From positions 17,180,526-17,244,525 of the forward strand of contig OX411545.1 in the NCBI GenBank assembly GCA_948146395.1: DNA of 64,000 nt, written 5' to 3'. Source of the stretch: Fragum whitleyi. Taxonomy: Eukaryota; Mollusca; Bivalvia; Cardiida; Cardiidae. The translations under genes were made by a program, and so were the position numbers. The stretch's first letter is position 1, and every line of letters begins with the position of its first letter. The notes under the pieces were generated by a model. The model was not told the DNA's origin, ran no database searches, and saw only the letters and a list, made by a program, of their open reading frames with translations. Of the stretch, positions 24,601-32,686 are shown piece by piece.

Positions 24601-27600
24601 AGTCTTTGACCACATCTAATGAATGAGATTGGCAGGTGTTCATGTCAAAGGAGATAATTTGTATCTAATATCAATGCACTAGAATGTTGTAAGACAAGAT
24701 AATTGTTAAAAGAGTTGTACTTTCTTTTTATGTAAAAAGTGAAATCTATGGGCTTAGGAAACATCCACATCTTAATGTCATAACTTCATCTTATTCAAGC
24801 TGTACATACATCATTTAAAGTCGTTTATCAGTTAAAATGTTGAAACAAAATAGCATAAAAGGACAGAGGTCAAAAGTTATTATGGTATTACTTAGAGTTT
24901 TAACCCTTGTTATGCTAAATAAAATTCTTTGCAAAATTGCTTTGAAACCAAAGGCCTGAGAGCACTGAATTCACTATTTGTGAGTCAGTATTTAATTAAA
25001 CAAGAGATGTTTATAAACATTTATGCCCCCCAAAAAAGCAGCTCAATAGCTTTTTCTTTGTCATTCAACAAAAGGCAATTAGTTAACTCACAAAATATGA
25101 TGGGTAGAGTTATGGTTCTTGTGTACTGCACTTCTCCTGAATAAGATCTATCGACCTGTGGAGTTTCATAATTGTAACCTGCATTCTTTTTTTTGAGATA
25201 TGCTCTGAACAAAAAAGAGTCTACAGACCGACAAGTGCAAAGCAATATACCCCCTCTTCATTGAAGGGGGGGGGTTATAAAATATCATTATAACCTTTTC
25301 TGGTTTAAAAAGGAAAATCAGGTTGTGTGGACTAAGATCAGACTGCATATAATATGCGTGTGCTGATCTTTGTCTATACCCCCTGACAATGCAGGAATAT
25401 TTCATGTTCAGCATTATGAGGGTTAATCAATTAAATGATTTTTTGATTGACAGCAGAGATCTGTTAACACTCTCCTGTTTTACAAAATTTTAGACCTGTC
25501 CAAATTCAAAGGTTTTGCAGACGGAAATTTAAAATGGATTTAATTTGAAAAATAACTATTCAGTAGGGTAGAAAATAGTGTGGAAAAAGAAGAAATTGCT
25601 TGTCAGAAGCAATTTCTTCTTTTTTTCACTATGTTTTCTCAATCATAAAATCACAGGCACGTAAAAAGCAGGAATTCAACAGCAAAGAGTTAAACTACTC
25701 ACGGGTATTGCGGGTCCAAAATCCCTCTCTACACGACTCGTTACAGAAATAAACCAATCAGCTTCTTCCTTCCCAGGTAACTGATATAAGGATTTTATAC
25801 ATCTAAAAAATTAATTAACCATTGTCAACATGAGATAGTGAATAAGAAGAATAAGATGGTTCTTGATTGTTCACCTTATTTCCCTTCTAATTCAAATATT
25901 CTACAAGTTTTAAATGGAAATATTGGCAATAACCATGCATGTAAATATTGTAATTAACAAAACATCTGAATATTGTTATTAACAATACATGTAAATATTG
26001 TCATTAACATAACATGTTAAAATTGTAATCAAAGATGCACACATTTCAGAAATGACTTATATTTTTTCAAATATGTCAGTCCCTTTGGTGCAAAATTTTA
26101 GCAATACATGTATTTGTTGTATGTTTCAAATTGAAGGGTATAAATGGCCAAAGGCTTCTTTACTATTACACCAGCTAAACAAGTACCCTGAGAAACTGCG
26201 ATACAAAAGTATCAATACAATAACTGAAAGATAAGATTGAAAACTGAATTCATCATCTCAATGTGCAAGATTTATGCCCATGTGCAGCTGAAAAACATTC
26301 TTAAATGCAAAATTATTTATCTTGTAATCTTATGATGTTGGAACCCATTTAGAAATGTCTCAATGAGACTATTGGGTTCAAACACTATAGAATTCAGTAA
26401 GAATTTTGCCAAAATTTGTACATGCTATACATGCTATAAATGCAATCCAGCATTTTCTTCCTTAAAAACAATATTTTCTACTCTTTGATACCAACATTAA
26501 AATAATTAATTGCTTCTATCATTTTGGTACCATTCAAAGATTTACACTGTAATTTACTTGTCCATGGACAAGAAGCCTGAAAAAACGTACTTGTCTACAG
26601 GTAGAAATGCCAAAGTCGGGCATGAGAATTCCACAACCCTTTATATATCAACGTACCTTTCCTTTTCTGACCATCTCCAATTTGCCAGGGCTAAACTACA
26701 GTGAGATATAATTGGTTTCACACCCAGAACTTGTGATACATTAAACCATGGAACTGATATACACTCTGGTAAAGCCTACAATAGAAAGGAAACAGTGTAG
26801 GAGGAAAGAAGAGTATTCATAGTGATCGACCAATCATCTCATAAAAATCTTACCTTTAACCTATTTGAAAAACATTTCAGAACCCTTCAAACCAGGGATG
26901 GTGCTCTGTCCCTGTTGATTCAATGGTAATGGTTTTACAGTTTTCACCAGACACTAACTGAAGTCCCGCAAGAAACCCTACTTTTCATCTTAACCCTTGC
27001 CATGCTGAACCCCGAATATTCCTGCTTTGGCAGGAGGTATAGGCAAAGATCAGCCTGCACAAATTTGCAGTCTGATCTTAGTTCATACCACCTGAAGTTC
27101 ATTTTTAAACCAGAAAGGTGTAAAACAATGCATTTACGAAATCAATACTCATTCACATTTTGTAACCATCAGGGCTTTTAGCACTTTGATTTTACATTTA
27201 TTTTGCAAAGATTTTTATTCAGCATGACAAGGGTTAAAGATCCCTTTGGGCAACAAGGGATCTCATCCATCATTTAGATAGGTAGGATTCTAAAGAAAGA
27301 GGAAGAAAAATGTGCATATAGGCTATATGGTGATATAGTCTAGCATCTTTGCAAGGCAATGTTTCCAACTTCACTTTGTTCCTTAGTGAGGACAAATGTA
27401 AAGAACAAAGTGGAGTAAGAACCTGTATTTGAAAAGGTTTCAGCAGGGGTTGACACTACGTGGTTTTCAATATGGTCCCCCAGGAATCCTTTTTCTTTCT
27501 ACCCAGAAGCTCCCTGTGGATGATAAATAATCCCTTCCATCATTTAGATAGGCAGAATTCTTAAGTCAGGAAAAGGAAAATATGCATAGGTTGGTGATAT

Positions 27601-30600
27601 ATTCTAGTATCTTTGCAAGGCAATGTTTCATACTTCACTTTGTTCCTTACAAATGTAATGAACAAAGTGGAGTTAGAACCTTTACTTGAAAGGAAATAGG
27701 TTCTGATTGAAAGTACATTGTACACCTAAATTCTATGGATATAGAAGGATCCTGATGGAATCCATTGCTATGAACAAATGGTATCCCTCCCAATATTTTA
27801 GAATCCTTGGGATCCTGGAACACTGTTAGTGTTGGACCCTGTTTGTATGTTCAAGAACTGATGCTCTGTGTTTAGTGTCAAATATCAAGGCTGTAGGAAT
27901 TTTGATTAAAAGGAGACTATTATTGATTTTCTTTGACTTTTTTTTTCATTGTATCAAAGAGAAACATTCCTTCCAAATTTTGTTTATATAGGCCTAGTGG
28001 TCAAGGGGATGCTGTGTAAAAAAATTTGCTAAAAAAATAGATAAGACCTATTGACTGTCTTTCTAGTCTAGTTTCTTAAGAATTTCATTTTTAAAGAAAT
28101 TTGAAAAAAGCTTCATATCTATGAAGTCTTTATAAAATATGCTAGTTTAGTATGAGAAGAATTCAAACAGACAAACAAATAGACAGACAACAGAGATTTA
28201 CCAGTCCTAATTCCCCCATCTTTAACACTTTGTGAAAATAAAGTGTCTACCTATAACTTTTGTTGCGAGTATAATACCTACATGTGTCACATTTTTCTCT
28301 CCTTCCTGCCATATATAGCCTGATGCTATGATAGCTAACTGTAGATGAGCCAGCCTGTACTCTTTTGGAGAGGATAGCTTTGTATAATCTAACAGCTCCA
28401 TCTACAATGCAAGAAAGAATGTAGTCCAAATATTTATATGTTTAATACATGTGATTTGTTATGTTTCACAATTTGGCATTCTTATTTACAGTTTCAACCA
28501 ATTTACTTTACCTTGATTGGGAAACAATTTAAGTCCTTACAACTTAAATTAATCCCTCTCAATTCTGCTTCCTGGAAAACTCACCAGTACTAGCGCCAAA
28601 TGTGAGGAAGAAACTGATAGCCACTCCCAGGAATCAAACTCGAGACCTTATTTATAATTGATATTGTGCATGTACAAAAAACTGCACAATGAAAGCCAAA
28701 ATGTAAGATAAAAAGTATGTTGGAGCAAGTAAATGGACCTATATATAACTGTCTATAGATGCAGATTGCAAGACAATAACAAGGATCAGACTGTCTGAAT
28801 GCACAGGCTGATCAAAGTCTTTGCATCACGCATATTCCAAATTCTGGAAAATGTCTTGCTCTTGCTAATTTAATTTTGAAAGCCTACCTTATCTATCAGA
28901 TCTCTCATTCTTCTTTCAACAACAAGATTTGGCATTTCTTTTGCTGCATAATTCCAATGATCAAAATATGCTGGTAACCTATCCTGAAAATGTACAGTAG
29001 ATGTAGTTTTCTCTATCTGGTGTTTGAGTCTGATGTTATTCTTTGACTGGTCTCTTTTGAGGAAAATTAACATTGAGAGTCAAAACCTACAAACAGGGCA
29101 TGAGTTTAGCAAATGTGGTCTTTCAAAAAAAAAAATATGCTCTGTACTTTGTAGTTCTATGTTGTATGTTCTCTATTATTTGCCTTTCCAAATAACAATA
29201 ATTAAAGCTTTACAGAAATTACAGTATACATGAGTTGACGGGTGACGTCACGGGTCACGTGATGTTTACATCCGGGTAATCGCTGTAGGCAGAAAGATCT
29301 ACCAGTTGCATACACAAATAGTAAAATATCCAATGTTCAAGTTATTGGATTGTACATTTTTAATGATTATTCCCTGTTGACAAAGGTGTCAAAATTTAGA
29401 TAAATCATCCAACCTTTTGATTATGCAGTTGTCATCACATGACATTGTCTGTGAAAAGAATATTTCTCGTCGAAAGATAACCACCCAGAAATGGAAATGA
29501 ATGCAAACAAATCACTGTTGAGCAACTGATATATCGCGCATTCGACATGAATTAAGCTGTATTTACGTTTTTTGATCACTCATAAACGAAATATAGTATA
29601 TCTTACCTATACTGGGCTAATTCAAGTTTCAATGCCGATTTTTCTTTATCCCATTTCCGTTATTCACCCTGTCACAGAAATTTCAAACATTGGGAAAGGT
29701 TTTTATGGCCCTTTCCCCTTATTTGTCTAAAAATTATTAAATCAATTATTAGTTTAATCTGTTAATTTTGAGAACACCACCTACTGTTGAAAACCGATTT
29801 GCTTCCGTAAAAAGCCCCCCCCCCCCCCCCCCCCCCCCCATTTAGAAAATTGGTTAATTAAAGATAATAAACGAATCATCACGGTCGCCAAACACACAGC
29901 TTTTCTAGTTAGATTGTAAAATCCTATCAAAGAATTTTCATTATGTGACATAAAAATATTAGCCGCTATTAACACAATAATGTGTCATAAAGTTTGCTGT
30001 TTCTAACGCAATGATCCATACTACACGGCCGCGGAATCTCTTTCATCAGACCGTAACCAGATGCGCTTATTGATATTGCCCATGTCACGGTCATAAAACA
30101 GTAGCCGCTAATCACACACTTGCATTTGTCATAAGGACAAACATCTATAACATGTGCCAAATTTTAATGGATCTGACCGTGACGATGCACACGCCACTGA
30201 TTGATTGCTTTCATCTGGGCACAACTTTTACCCATTAACTACGAATTAGGCATAAAGTGTGAAGTTTCATTTGACACAAATCTTTAAATGCCTTATCAGT
30301 AAAAGATTAAATCAAATCAGCCCAATTAGCTCAGTTGGTAGAGCACCGGACTTCAAAACCAGTGGAGTTCGGCGGCGTGGGTTCGATTCCCGGGCTGGTA
30401 CACTAATAAAAACTAATTGTTTTTCGGATGAGACGTTAAACCGAGGCCCCGTGAGACGGTACTTTACACCGAGCACCTTAAAGAACCATGGCGGATCTCA
30501 GCAGTTGTTTCGTCATGTATCCTTGCACTATCCCCCGTAACAACTAACCGTCTTCTTGGGGCGTCGCTCATATGGGCATGTGCTACGGTAGCGACGATAA

Positions 30601-32599
30601 ATAAACGGAAATGCACACACTCGATTAAATCAAGCTTTTGATAAAATATTTCATTTAAGATTCCATTTCAGCGGCGATAAATAAGGCCCACATGATTTTT
30701 CAATTCTGAGCCGAGTTCATTTAGTAGATCGATCTTCCGTATATTGAACAAGCTGTCAATACTAATAGTTCTTCCTTTAATTTGAAAAATAGGCCGGGAT
30801 AATTTCTAATCAAATTTAAGTTAGGCCTATTGCATATCTGAAACGCAGCGTTTGCTTCAGCGGGAAATAGAAGCCGCCAAATCGAAAATGTACTCCGAAC
30901 CATTTTTCTATTTTGCTTTATGTAGTTCCCAATGAATAATAAGAGGGTAAAAAATCGAATTTTAACGGGTAGGAAAGAAATTGAAGCAAACGTAATTTCT
31001 TTATTTGTTAAAGATGAAATAATGTGATCGTTCTTTTGTAAATCTTCATTTTTTACCCCTACCAGACGACAAAAAAATAATCTTGAAATTGAAAGCGTTT
31101 GTGGCGAACGAAACATCGCAATACAGCCTGATTAAAATGGATTTGCGATGTTCTGTTGCTCAACGACGACTTTAACCACATTTCAAAAACAAAAATATAA
31201 AATGAATGTGAGGAAAAATAAGTAGAAAGTTCTGAAATTCTGGCTTTATACTTTATACTTTATTGGAAAGGGTTAATGAATTTTACTTATTCATCTTACG
31301 TTTTTCCCCAATAACATTCAACGCGTATGACCATTTCGTCTGATTTTACCCTTGAAAACGGTGCGACTACAGATACAACAGATCTCGATCGGCTGTAGTT
31401 ACGAAGTTTTATTCTACTTGACGCCGTGAACCGATTAATCTGAGTCAAACTTTTGTATTTAGTTCATGTCATACAAATTCATTACGTTATGGAAAGCGGT
31501 AAAGAAAGTTAATTTGTTCAAGTGGCGGATGCAAAAAGGGGTTCAAGGGATTTAAACGAATCCCCATCATTAGCCTAGTTGTTTCATTTTTACACAAAAA
31601 ATCAAACAAAACTTTGTAATACTAGGAAAACGAATCTTCTCTCTCTTTATTGTACATTAGTACCCAATTTATAGAAATCCTTCATCCACCGCCGTTTTCA
31701 TCGAACTTTCTATAAAAATCTTAAAATGTAACTATTTCTGGGTTTGTTTACAGAAACGGTGCAACTACAGCTTTGTCAGAACTTTCACGAGTGCTGCAGA
31801 CTGTCACTGTAACGAATGTTTGAAAACCTAAACACTTACTATGTTTCATACATAATTTTCAATTTCTTAAAGAATGACGTGAAAATTGACAAAAAAGAAA
31901 ACACCAAGTTTACAAAGGAAGAATATTTGCGCTAAACCACGGACACGTGTTTAAGAGTCCCTCGAGCTAAATTGCGCAACTCGAGCGTCTATATAAGACA
32001 GACCCTAGGCCATGTTAATTAAAAGATTCTAGGTTACAATCTTTCTAAACGAATACACTTTTTAAAGAGACAAAAAAAACTGATTCTTAATAGCTAAAAG
32101 ATCTATTGTCGATGGCAACTTCGTTCATTAAGTCGGACGAAATAGTCTAATCTCGGGAAGCTTATAAAGGGCTATTACGTCAGAGGTTCTTTAAATATCG
32201 ATTGATCATTAACGGGAAACATTCGTACAAATAATATTTAATTTTCTTTTAATCTTAAATCTAAATAAACGGTTGATTTTGAACAAGTTTTAATTGTCTT
32301 CTCGCATAGAGATCTGACTCTTTCTGCCTACCAGTAATGCGCATGCGCGGGAAATACTCAATATAAACAATAACAATCAACTCTCCTATATGTAACCAAC
32401 TGTACTGACACTGCACTTTGATCTTTCAGTCTCAACTTGTTTGTAATTTAATGTATCAAAATGATTGTCATCTAAATTCAACAACATTTTCCTATAAACG
32501 AATATTTAGTGTAAATAAAAATACCAATGGATCATCTAGCAGAAATCCAGATGTGTCAGATATTTGGAATTTTCTCAATAATTTCTCAATTTCTTCCAT
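12407..32599 (-). CDS. IDO: Indoleamine 2,3-dioxygenase family gene, 11 exons (whole gene)
   Basis: IDO enzymes are cytosolic haem proteins that open the indole ring of tryptophan to give N-formylkynurenine, the first step of the kynurenine pathway; some gastropod relatives serve as myoglobins. Exons (minus strand, 5' to 3'): 32599-32525, 28983-28888, 28401-28282, 26775-26657, 25802-25703, 23600-23483, 22734-22683, 21357-21288, 16931-16856, 15911-15813, 12666-12407. All introns are GT-AG and all phases join into one frame of 394 codons; human IDO1 has 403. Landmarks: GFLLDDPL (18-25), RLAHLQLAIIASGYIWQEGE (about 73-92), LPECISVPWF (99-108), FYNVIRPFLSGW (217-228), GASAAQSSTLQ (253-263, IDO signature 1) and FLLEMRNYMIPPHR (280-293, signature 2). 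Human Phe226 and Arg231 correspond to F217 and R222. The last exon is diverged, and its proximal haem histidine is uncertain. Exon 10 is tandemly amplified downstream. NAT9 is the divergent neighbour. Family assignment is firm; catalytic activity is not shown. Confidence 0.93.
12939..14055 (-). repeat. IDO exon-10-derived tandem array A, 12 copies
   Basis: Twelve copies of the 3' part of IDO exon 10 plus the start of its intron. Exon-like parts end at the GT donor at 12939, 13035, 13131, 13227, 13324, 13420, 13516, 13612, 13709, 13803, 13899 and 13993, so the period is 96 (94-97). Eight copies are 63 nt (2 + 20 codons + 1), flanked by TAG and GTATGT or GTGTGT; copies 4 and 8 are 64 nt, copies 9 and 11 are 61 nt. 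The common reading is ISLHREFIVWVENMSTVKTL. The 96-bp unit is itself a multiple of three and stays open over two units at 13406-13633. Confidence 0.92.
14062..14981. mobile_element. pogo/Tigger-like non-autonomous DNA element splitting the exon array
   Basis: A 920-bp insertion beginning CAGTAGAAT and ending ATTCCTCTG. These termini recall the CAGTNGAACCTC ends of pogo/Tigger elements; the subterminal parts are imperfect inverted repeats containing AATAGCAAC. It is flanked by CA on one side and TA on the other, fitting a TA target duplication with one mutation. No transposase reading frame is visible. Confidence 0.65.
14984..15812 (-). repeat. IDO exon-10-derived tandem array B, 8 copies with 298-bp higher order
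   Basis: Donor ends at 15011, 15107, 15206, 15309, 15405, 15504, 15607 and 15710; the true exon 10 donor is at 15813. Spacings run 96, 99, 103, 96, 99, 103, 103, 103, so a three-unit block of 298 bp has itself been duplicated. Copies at 15011 and 15309 keep the MIPPHREF reading; those with an extra GATATTT segment are out of frame after the His-Arg codons. Copies here lack the first ~36 nt of exon 10. Confidence 0.9.
15813..15911 (-). CDS. IDO: IDO exon 10 (signature 2), parent of the tandem array
   Basis: 99 nt, phase 1 to 1, acceptor AAATACAG, donor GTAAGT. Encodes DTKKFLLEMRNYMIPPHREF and then IVWIENRSTIKTLG. It matches the second IDO signature (F-L-x-x-[LIVM]-x2-Y-M-x3-H-[KR]); the His aligns with human His303. 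This is the only full-length copy. The 3' part, from about MIPPHREF through the donor, recurs eight times within the next 800 bp and twelve more times beyond. Confidence 0.94.
16337..16735. mobile_element. TIR MITE (~400 bp) in IDO intron 9
   Basis: Inverted ends TCTCCAGGAAAACCTGCCTT and AAGGCAGATTTTCCTGGAGA. Its interior holds a partial family-1 piggyBac hairpin (AAATTGCTTG...CAAGCAATTT-like) near 16550-16680. Confidence 0.7.
16856..16931 (-). CDS. IDO: IDO exon 9 (signature 1)
   Basis: 76 nt, phase 0 to 1, acceptor ATTATAG, donor GTTAGT. Encodes MMGASAAQSSTLQSIDALLG then VVHQT. This is the G-G-S-A-[GA]-Q-S-S-x2-Q signature of IDO with one Gly to Ala change. Confidence 0.94.
16958..17078. 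mobile_element. Palindromic MITE, TAATCACACTGTATGAATA family
   Basis: Arms AACCTAATCACACTGTATGA and TACATAAGTGTGATTAGGTT meet at GCAAAGCG. Related to 46015-46158. Confidence 0.75.
17438..18467 (+). mobile_element. Tandem-core element with long GGACGGACAGACGG tract
   Basis: Starts AACAAGAGCTTCGCAGAGCGG; four ~167-bp units (GGGCAGATAATTCAAGATTT, GCACAACTAGACATCATAGG, CCATTGATAGTTTGGGAGGA); GGACGG/GGACAGACGGATGG microsatellite at 18361-18420; ends at GACCCTTCGGGC. In IDO intron 8. Confidence 0.7.
18795..19400 (+). mobile_element. Tandem-core element, AACAAGATGTGTTTATGAAAC type
   Basis: Starts ACAAGATGTGTTTATGAAAC; units contain GACAGATGACCTTGA and GCAGATCATTGAGATC; then ACAGACAGACGGACAGACAG and a GGCCCCGATCTTTCG end. 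A similar start lies at 50874. Confidence 0.55.
19441..20640. other. IDO intron 8, no recognised feature
   Basis: AT-rich; no tandem repeat, ORF or RNA gene stands out. Confidence 0.35.
20645..20800 (+). repeat. Dispersed repeat, GAATATTTTTGATATTAC family
   Basis: Shares TTGAATATTTTTGATATTAC and ATGCAAATGAGCT-like blocks with 21635-21925 and 44138-44425. Confidence 0.6.
21117..21168. repeat. Short palindrome, TGCCTATA...TATAGGCA family
   Basis: Centre TGCCTATATATTTATAGGCA with flanking imperfect arms. Other copies: 22816-22895, 43528-43613, 61881-61945, 62588-62636. Confidence 0.6.
21288..21357 (-). CDS. IDO: IDO exon 8
   Basis: 70 nt, ends in phase 0, acceptor TTGTATAG, donor GTAGAT. Encodes WGGEGSPLPDGLIYTGVDKQ then PKQ, matching W-x-x-NPxLPDGLVYEGV of the family. 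The first base completes the Gly of SGW. Confidence 0.93.
21369..21615 (+). mobile_element. Short tandem-core-type element without repeats
   Basis: Starts ACAAGAGCCATGTCCGACTT and ends with ACAGACGGACACC, then CCCCTTCGCTGAACCAGCG. Same end style as the long elements but a single core unit; it lies 12 bp upstream (transcription sense) of IDO exon 8. Confidence 0.5.
21635..21925 (+). repeat. Dispersed repeat, GAATATTTTTGATATTAC family
   Basis: Same order of blocks as at 44138-44425: GAAATAACC..GTTGAATATT, ACACTAGTGGAATAAC-like, then ATCAAATTT and TTCAACTTGTCATCT. Confidence 0.65.
22260..22501. mobile_element. TIR MITE, ATGAGCCTGTGCGTGA family
   Basis: Termini ATGAGCCTGTGCGTGACATT and GAAATCTCACGCACAGGCTCAT-like; internal GTCAGACTGTGCGGATGCAC. 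In IDO intron 7, 180 bp from exon 7. Confidence 0.85.
22683..22734 (-). CDS. IDO: IDO exon 7
   Basis: 52 nt, acceptor CTTTTAG, donor GTAAGT. Encodes ERLSATTFYNVIRPFLSG with split codons at both ends. FYNVIRPFLSG aligns with human FFSVLRIYLSG, so Phe226 and Arg231 of the haem pocket are kept and Phe227 is Tyr. Confidence 0.92.
22816..22895. repeat. Short palindrome, TGCCTATA family
   Basis: Arms TCAAGGGGTCAG and CTGATCCCTTGA around GTGCCTATAAAATATATAGG. It is 81 bp upstream of IDO exon 7. Confidence 0.65.
23199..23457. mobile_element. TIR MITE, GGCCATCTGGG family
   Basis: Left end TGTGACCTGTTATGTGAAAA and right end TTTCATGTGACATGTCACA as inverted repeats, with CATCTGGG and CAGATGG inside. 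Related to 63336-63586. It lies 25 bp past the IDO exon 6 donor. Confidence 0.7.
23483..23600 (-). CDS. IDO: IDO exon 6
   Basis: 118 nt, phase 0 to 1, acceptor TTTCTAG and donor GTAGGA. Encodes HIFGAVYNAEHGNIEELVYN and LQSLAVILKKMKETLSTMH, the helical region before the haem pocket of IDO. A TIR element sits 25 bp beyond the donor. Confidence 0.9.
23637..24402 (+). mobile_element. Tandem-core-type element with GAGCACTTCGTGCTC end
   Basis: Starts ACAAGAGGACCATGATGGTCC (hairpin), ends CTTGAGCACTTCGTGCTCAG (hairpin) after ACGACGGACGACAGACGAAG. Single-unit core; same ends as 55711-57266 and, inverted, 48791-50482. Confidence 0.7.
24900..25426 (+). mobile_element. piggyBac-type MITE, family 2, with nested insertion
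   Basis: TTAACCCTTGTTATGCTAAA at the left and GTTCAGCATTATGAGGGTTAA-like at the right. An element starting ACAAGAGATGTTTATAAACA (about 25003-25276) is nested inside and ends near the CCCCTCTTCATTGAAGGGG hairpin. Confidence 0.7.
25464..25693 (-). mobile_element. piggyBac-type MITE, family 1, abutting IDO exon 5 donor
   Basis: TTAA at 25464-25467 and 25690-25693. Ends CTCTCCTGTTT and inverted CTCTTTGCTGTT; internal hairpin around AGAAATTGCTTGTCAGAAGC. The right TTAA begins nine bases after the exon 5 boundary. Confidence 0.8.
25703..25802 (-). CDS. IDO: IDO exon 5
   Basis: 100 nt; the first base completes an Arg codon. Encodes CIKSLYQLPGKEEADWFISV then TSRVERDFGPAIP, matching the human block [22 protein letters not shown]. 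Relative to human IDO1 about nine residues are missing at the exon 4/5 junction, so an unseen micro-exon is possible. The donor GTGAGTAG is followed at once by a piggyBac-type MITE. Confidence 0.9.
26540..26655. mobile_element. hAT-like fragment (TTCCACACCCCTG family)
   Basis: Contains CTTGTCCATGGACAAG and GAATTCCACAACC, shared with 40540-40630, 40961-41150 and 62525-62590. It touches the IDO exon 4 donor at 26656. Confidence 0.5.
26657..26775 (-). CDS. IDO: IDO exon 4
   Basis: 119 nt, starts in phase 0 and ends with two bases of a codon at the donor GTACGT. Encodes ALPECISVPWFNVSQVLGVK and then PIISHCSLALANWRWSEKE, matching the IDO block LPRNIAVPY...PPILVYADCVLANW. A hAT-like fragment lies directly beyond the donor. 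Confidence 0.93.
26990..27237. mobile_element. piggyBac-type MITE, family 2, most complete copy
   Basis: Bounded by TTAA on both sides; termini TTAACCCTTGCCATGCTGAA and TTCAGCATGACAAGGGTTAA are 20-bp inverted repeats with one mismatch. The TTAA target and CCCTTTG-type end are typical of piggyBac elements. Confidence 0.85.
27238..28245. other. IDO intron 3, direct repeat of ~300 bp
   Basis: Blocks at about 27260-27450 and 27535-27690 are duplicated (CATTTAGATAGG, GCATAGGTTGGTGATAT-like, CTTTGCAAGGCAATGTTTC, AACAAAGTGGAGT). A GACAGACAAC tract is at 28178-28192. No exon seen. Confidence 0.5.
28282..28401 (-). CDS. IDO: IDO exon 3
   Basis: 120 nt, phase 0 to 0, acceptor GCATTGTAG. Encodes MELLDYTKLSSPKEYRLAHL followed by QLAIIASGYIWQEGEKNVTH. 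This is the RLA-L...YVW-G block of IDO. Two donors overlap (GTAGGT and, 4 nt later, GTATTA); only the first keeps exon 4 in frame. Confidence 0.93.
28555..28670 (-). repeat. SINE fragment with B-box
   Basis: On the minus strand GGTCTCGAGTTTGATTCC is a B-box-like block followed by a CTTCCTCACATTTGG-type body. The A-box half is missing or unrecognisable. Confidence 0.4.
28888..28983 (-). CDS. IDO: IDO exon 2
   Basis: 96 nt, phase 0 to 0, acceptor ATTTTCAG and donor GTAGGC. Encodes DRLPAYFDHWNYAAKEMPNL followed by a charged helix ending LIDK. It matches the human IDO1 stretch LPDFYNDWMFIAKHLPDLI. The frame stays open upstream of the acceptor to an ATG at 29073, but that extension is not IDO-like. 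Confidence 0.92.
29243..29262. promoter_or_regulatory. CRE and E-box palindromes in IDO intron 1
   Basis: TGACGTCA at 29243-29250 (CREB/ATF-type site) and TCACGTGA at 29255-29262 (E-box/CLEAR-type) are four bases apart. A regulatory role is inference; a transposon origin is possible since TGACGTCA also occurs in the repeat at 34937-35342. Confidence 0.35.
29815..29839 (+). repeat. Poly-C run of 25
   Basis: An uninterrupted C25 (G25 on the IDO sense strand) in IDO intron 1. Length is prone to sequencing error. Confidence 0.9.
30318..30605 (+). mobile_element. tRNA-derived SINE in IDO intron 1
   Basis: Head has an A-box (TAGCTCAGTTGGTAGAGCA) and a B-box (GGTTCGATTCC) in tRNA spacing; the anticodon position reads TCA but stems are mismatched, so it is not a working tRNA. 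The body includes GGATGAGACGTTAAACCGAG and CACCTTAAAGAACC, seen in SINEs of marine invertebrates, and it ends ACGATAAATAAA. Confidence 0.75.
30606..32524. other. Rest of IDO intron 1, no further exon recognised
   Basis: A 131-codon minus-strand frame at 30721-31116 has no recognisable motif and no splice logic with IDO. CTCGAGC / GCTCGAG-type inverted motifs and TATATAAG lie near 31960-32000. Confidence 0.4.
32525..32599 (-). CDS. IDO: IDO exon 1 (start codon exon)
   Basis: Codes for 25 residues from the ATG at 32599-32597 and ends in phase 0 at a GTATTT donor. The piece FQISDTSGFLLDDPL resembles the IDO N-terminus (human EYHIDEEVGFALPNP) and joins exon 2, which starts DRLPAYF. The start lies 87 bp from the NAT9 start on the other strand. 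Confidence 0.85.
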
Positions 32600-32686
32600 A
32601 ATTTTTGGTTGCAATCTCACAGTCTGTGTGATTTCCACGTTGCACCTATTTCATTGTTATTAGTTTTCGCGACCTATGCCTGTCAA
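32600..32686. promoter_or_regulatory. Short spacer between divergent IDO and NAT9 start codons
   Basis: Only 87 bp separate the two ATG codons. No TATA box is evident; one TTCGCGAC motif lies near 32665-32672. Leaders and core promoters of the two genes must overlap here or extend into each other's transcribed region, so a bidirectional promoter is inferred. Confidence 0.6.

Noticed and set aside
25860..25905. Possible IDO micro-exon between exons 4 and 5
   Set aside because: Acceptor and donor-like sites exist, but the required frame hits a stop (TAA) before the donor.
28984..29073. In-frame upstream extension of IDO exon 2 to an ATG
   Set aside because: It crosses a good ATTTTCAG acceptor and lacks IDO similarity; exon 1 at 32525-32599 fits better.
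30318..30405. Functional tRNA gene
   Set aside because: Acceptor and T stems do not pair properly, and a SINE body follows.
30721..31116. 131-codon minus-strand ORF as a gene
   Set aside because: No recognisable domain, no splice relation to IDO, AT-rich intronic context.
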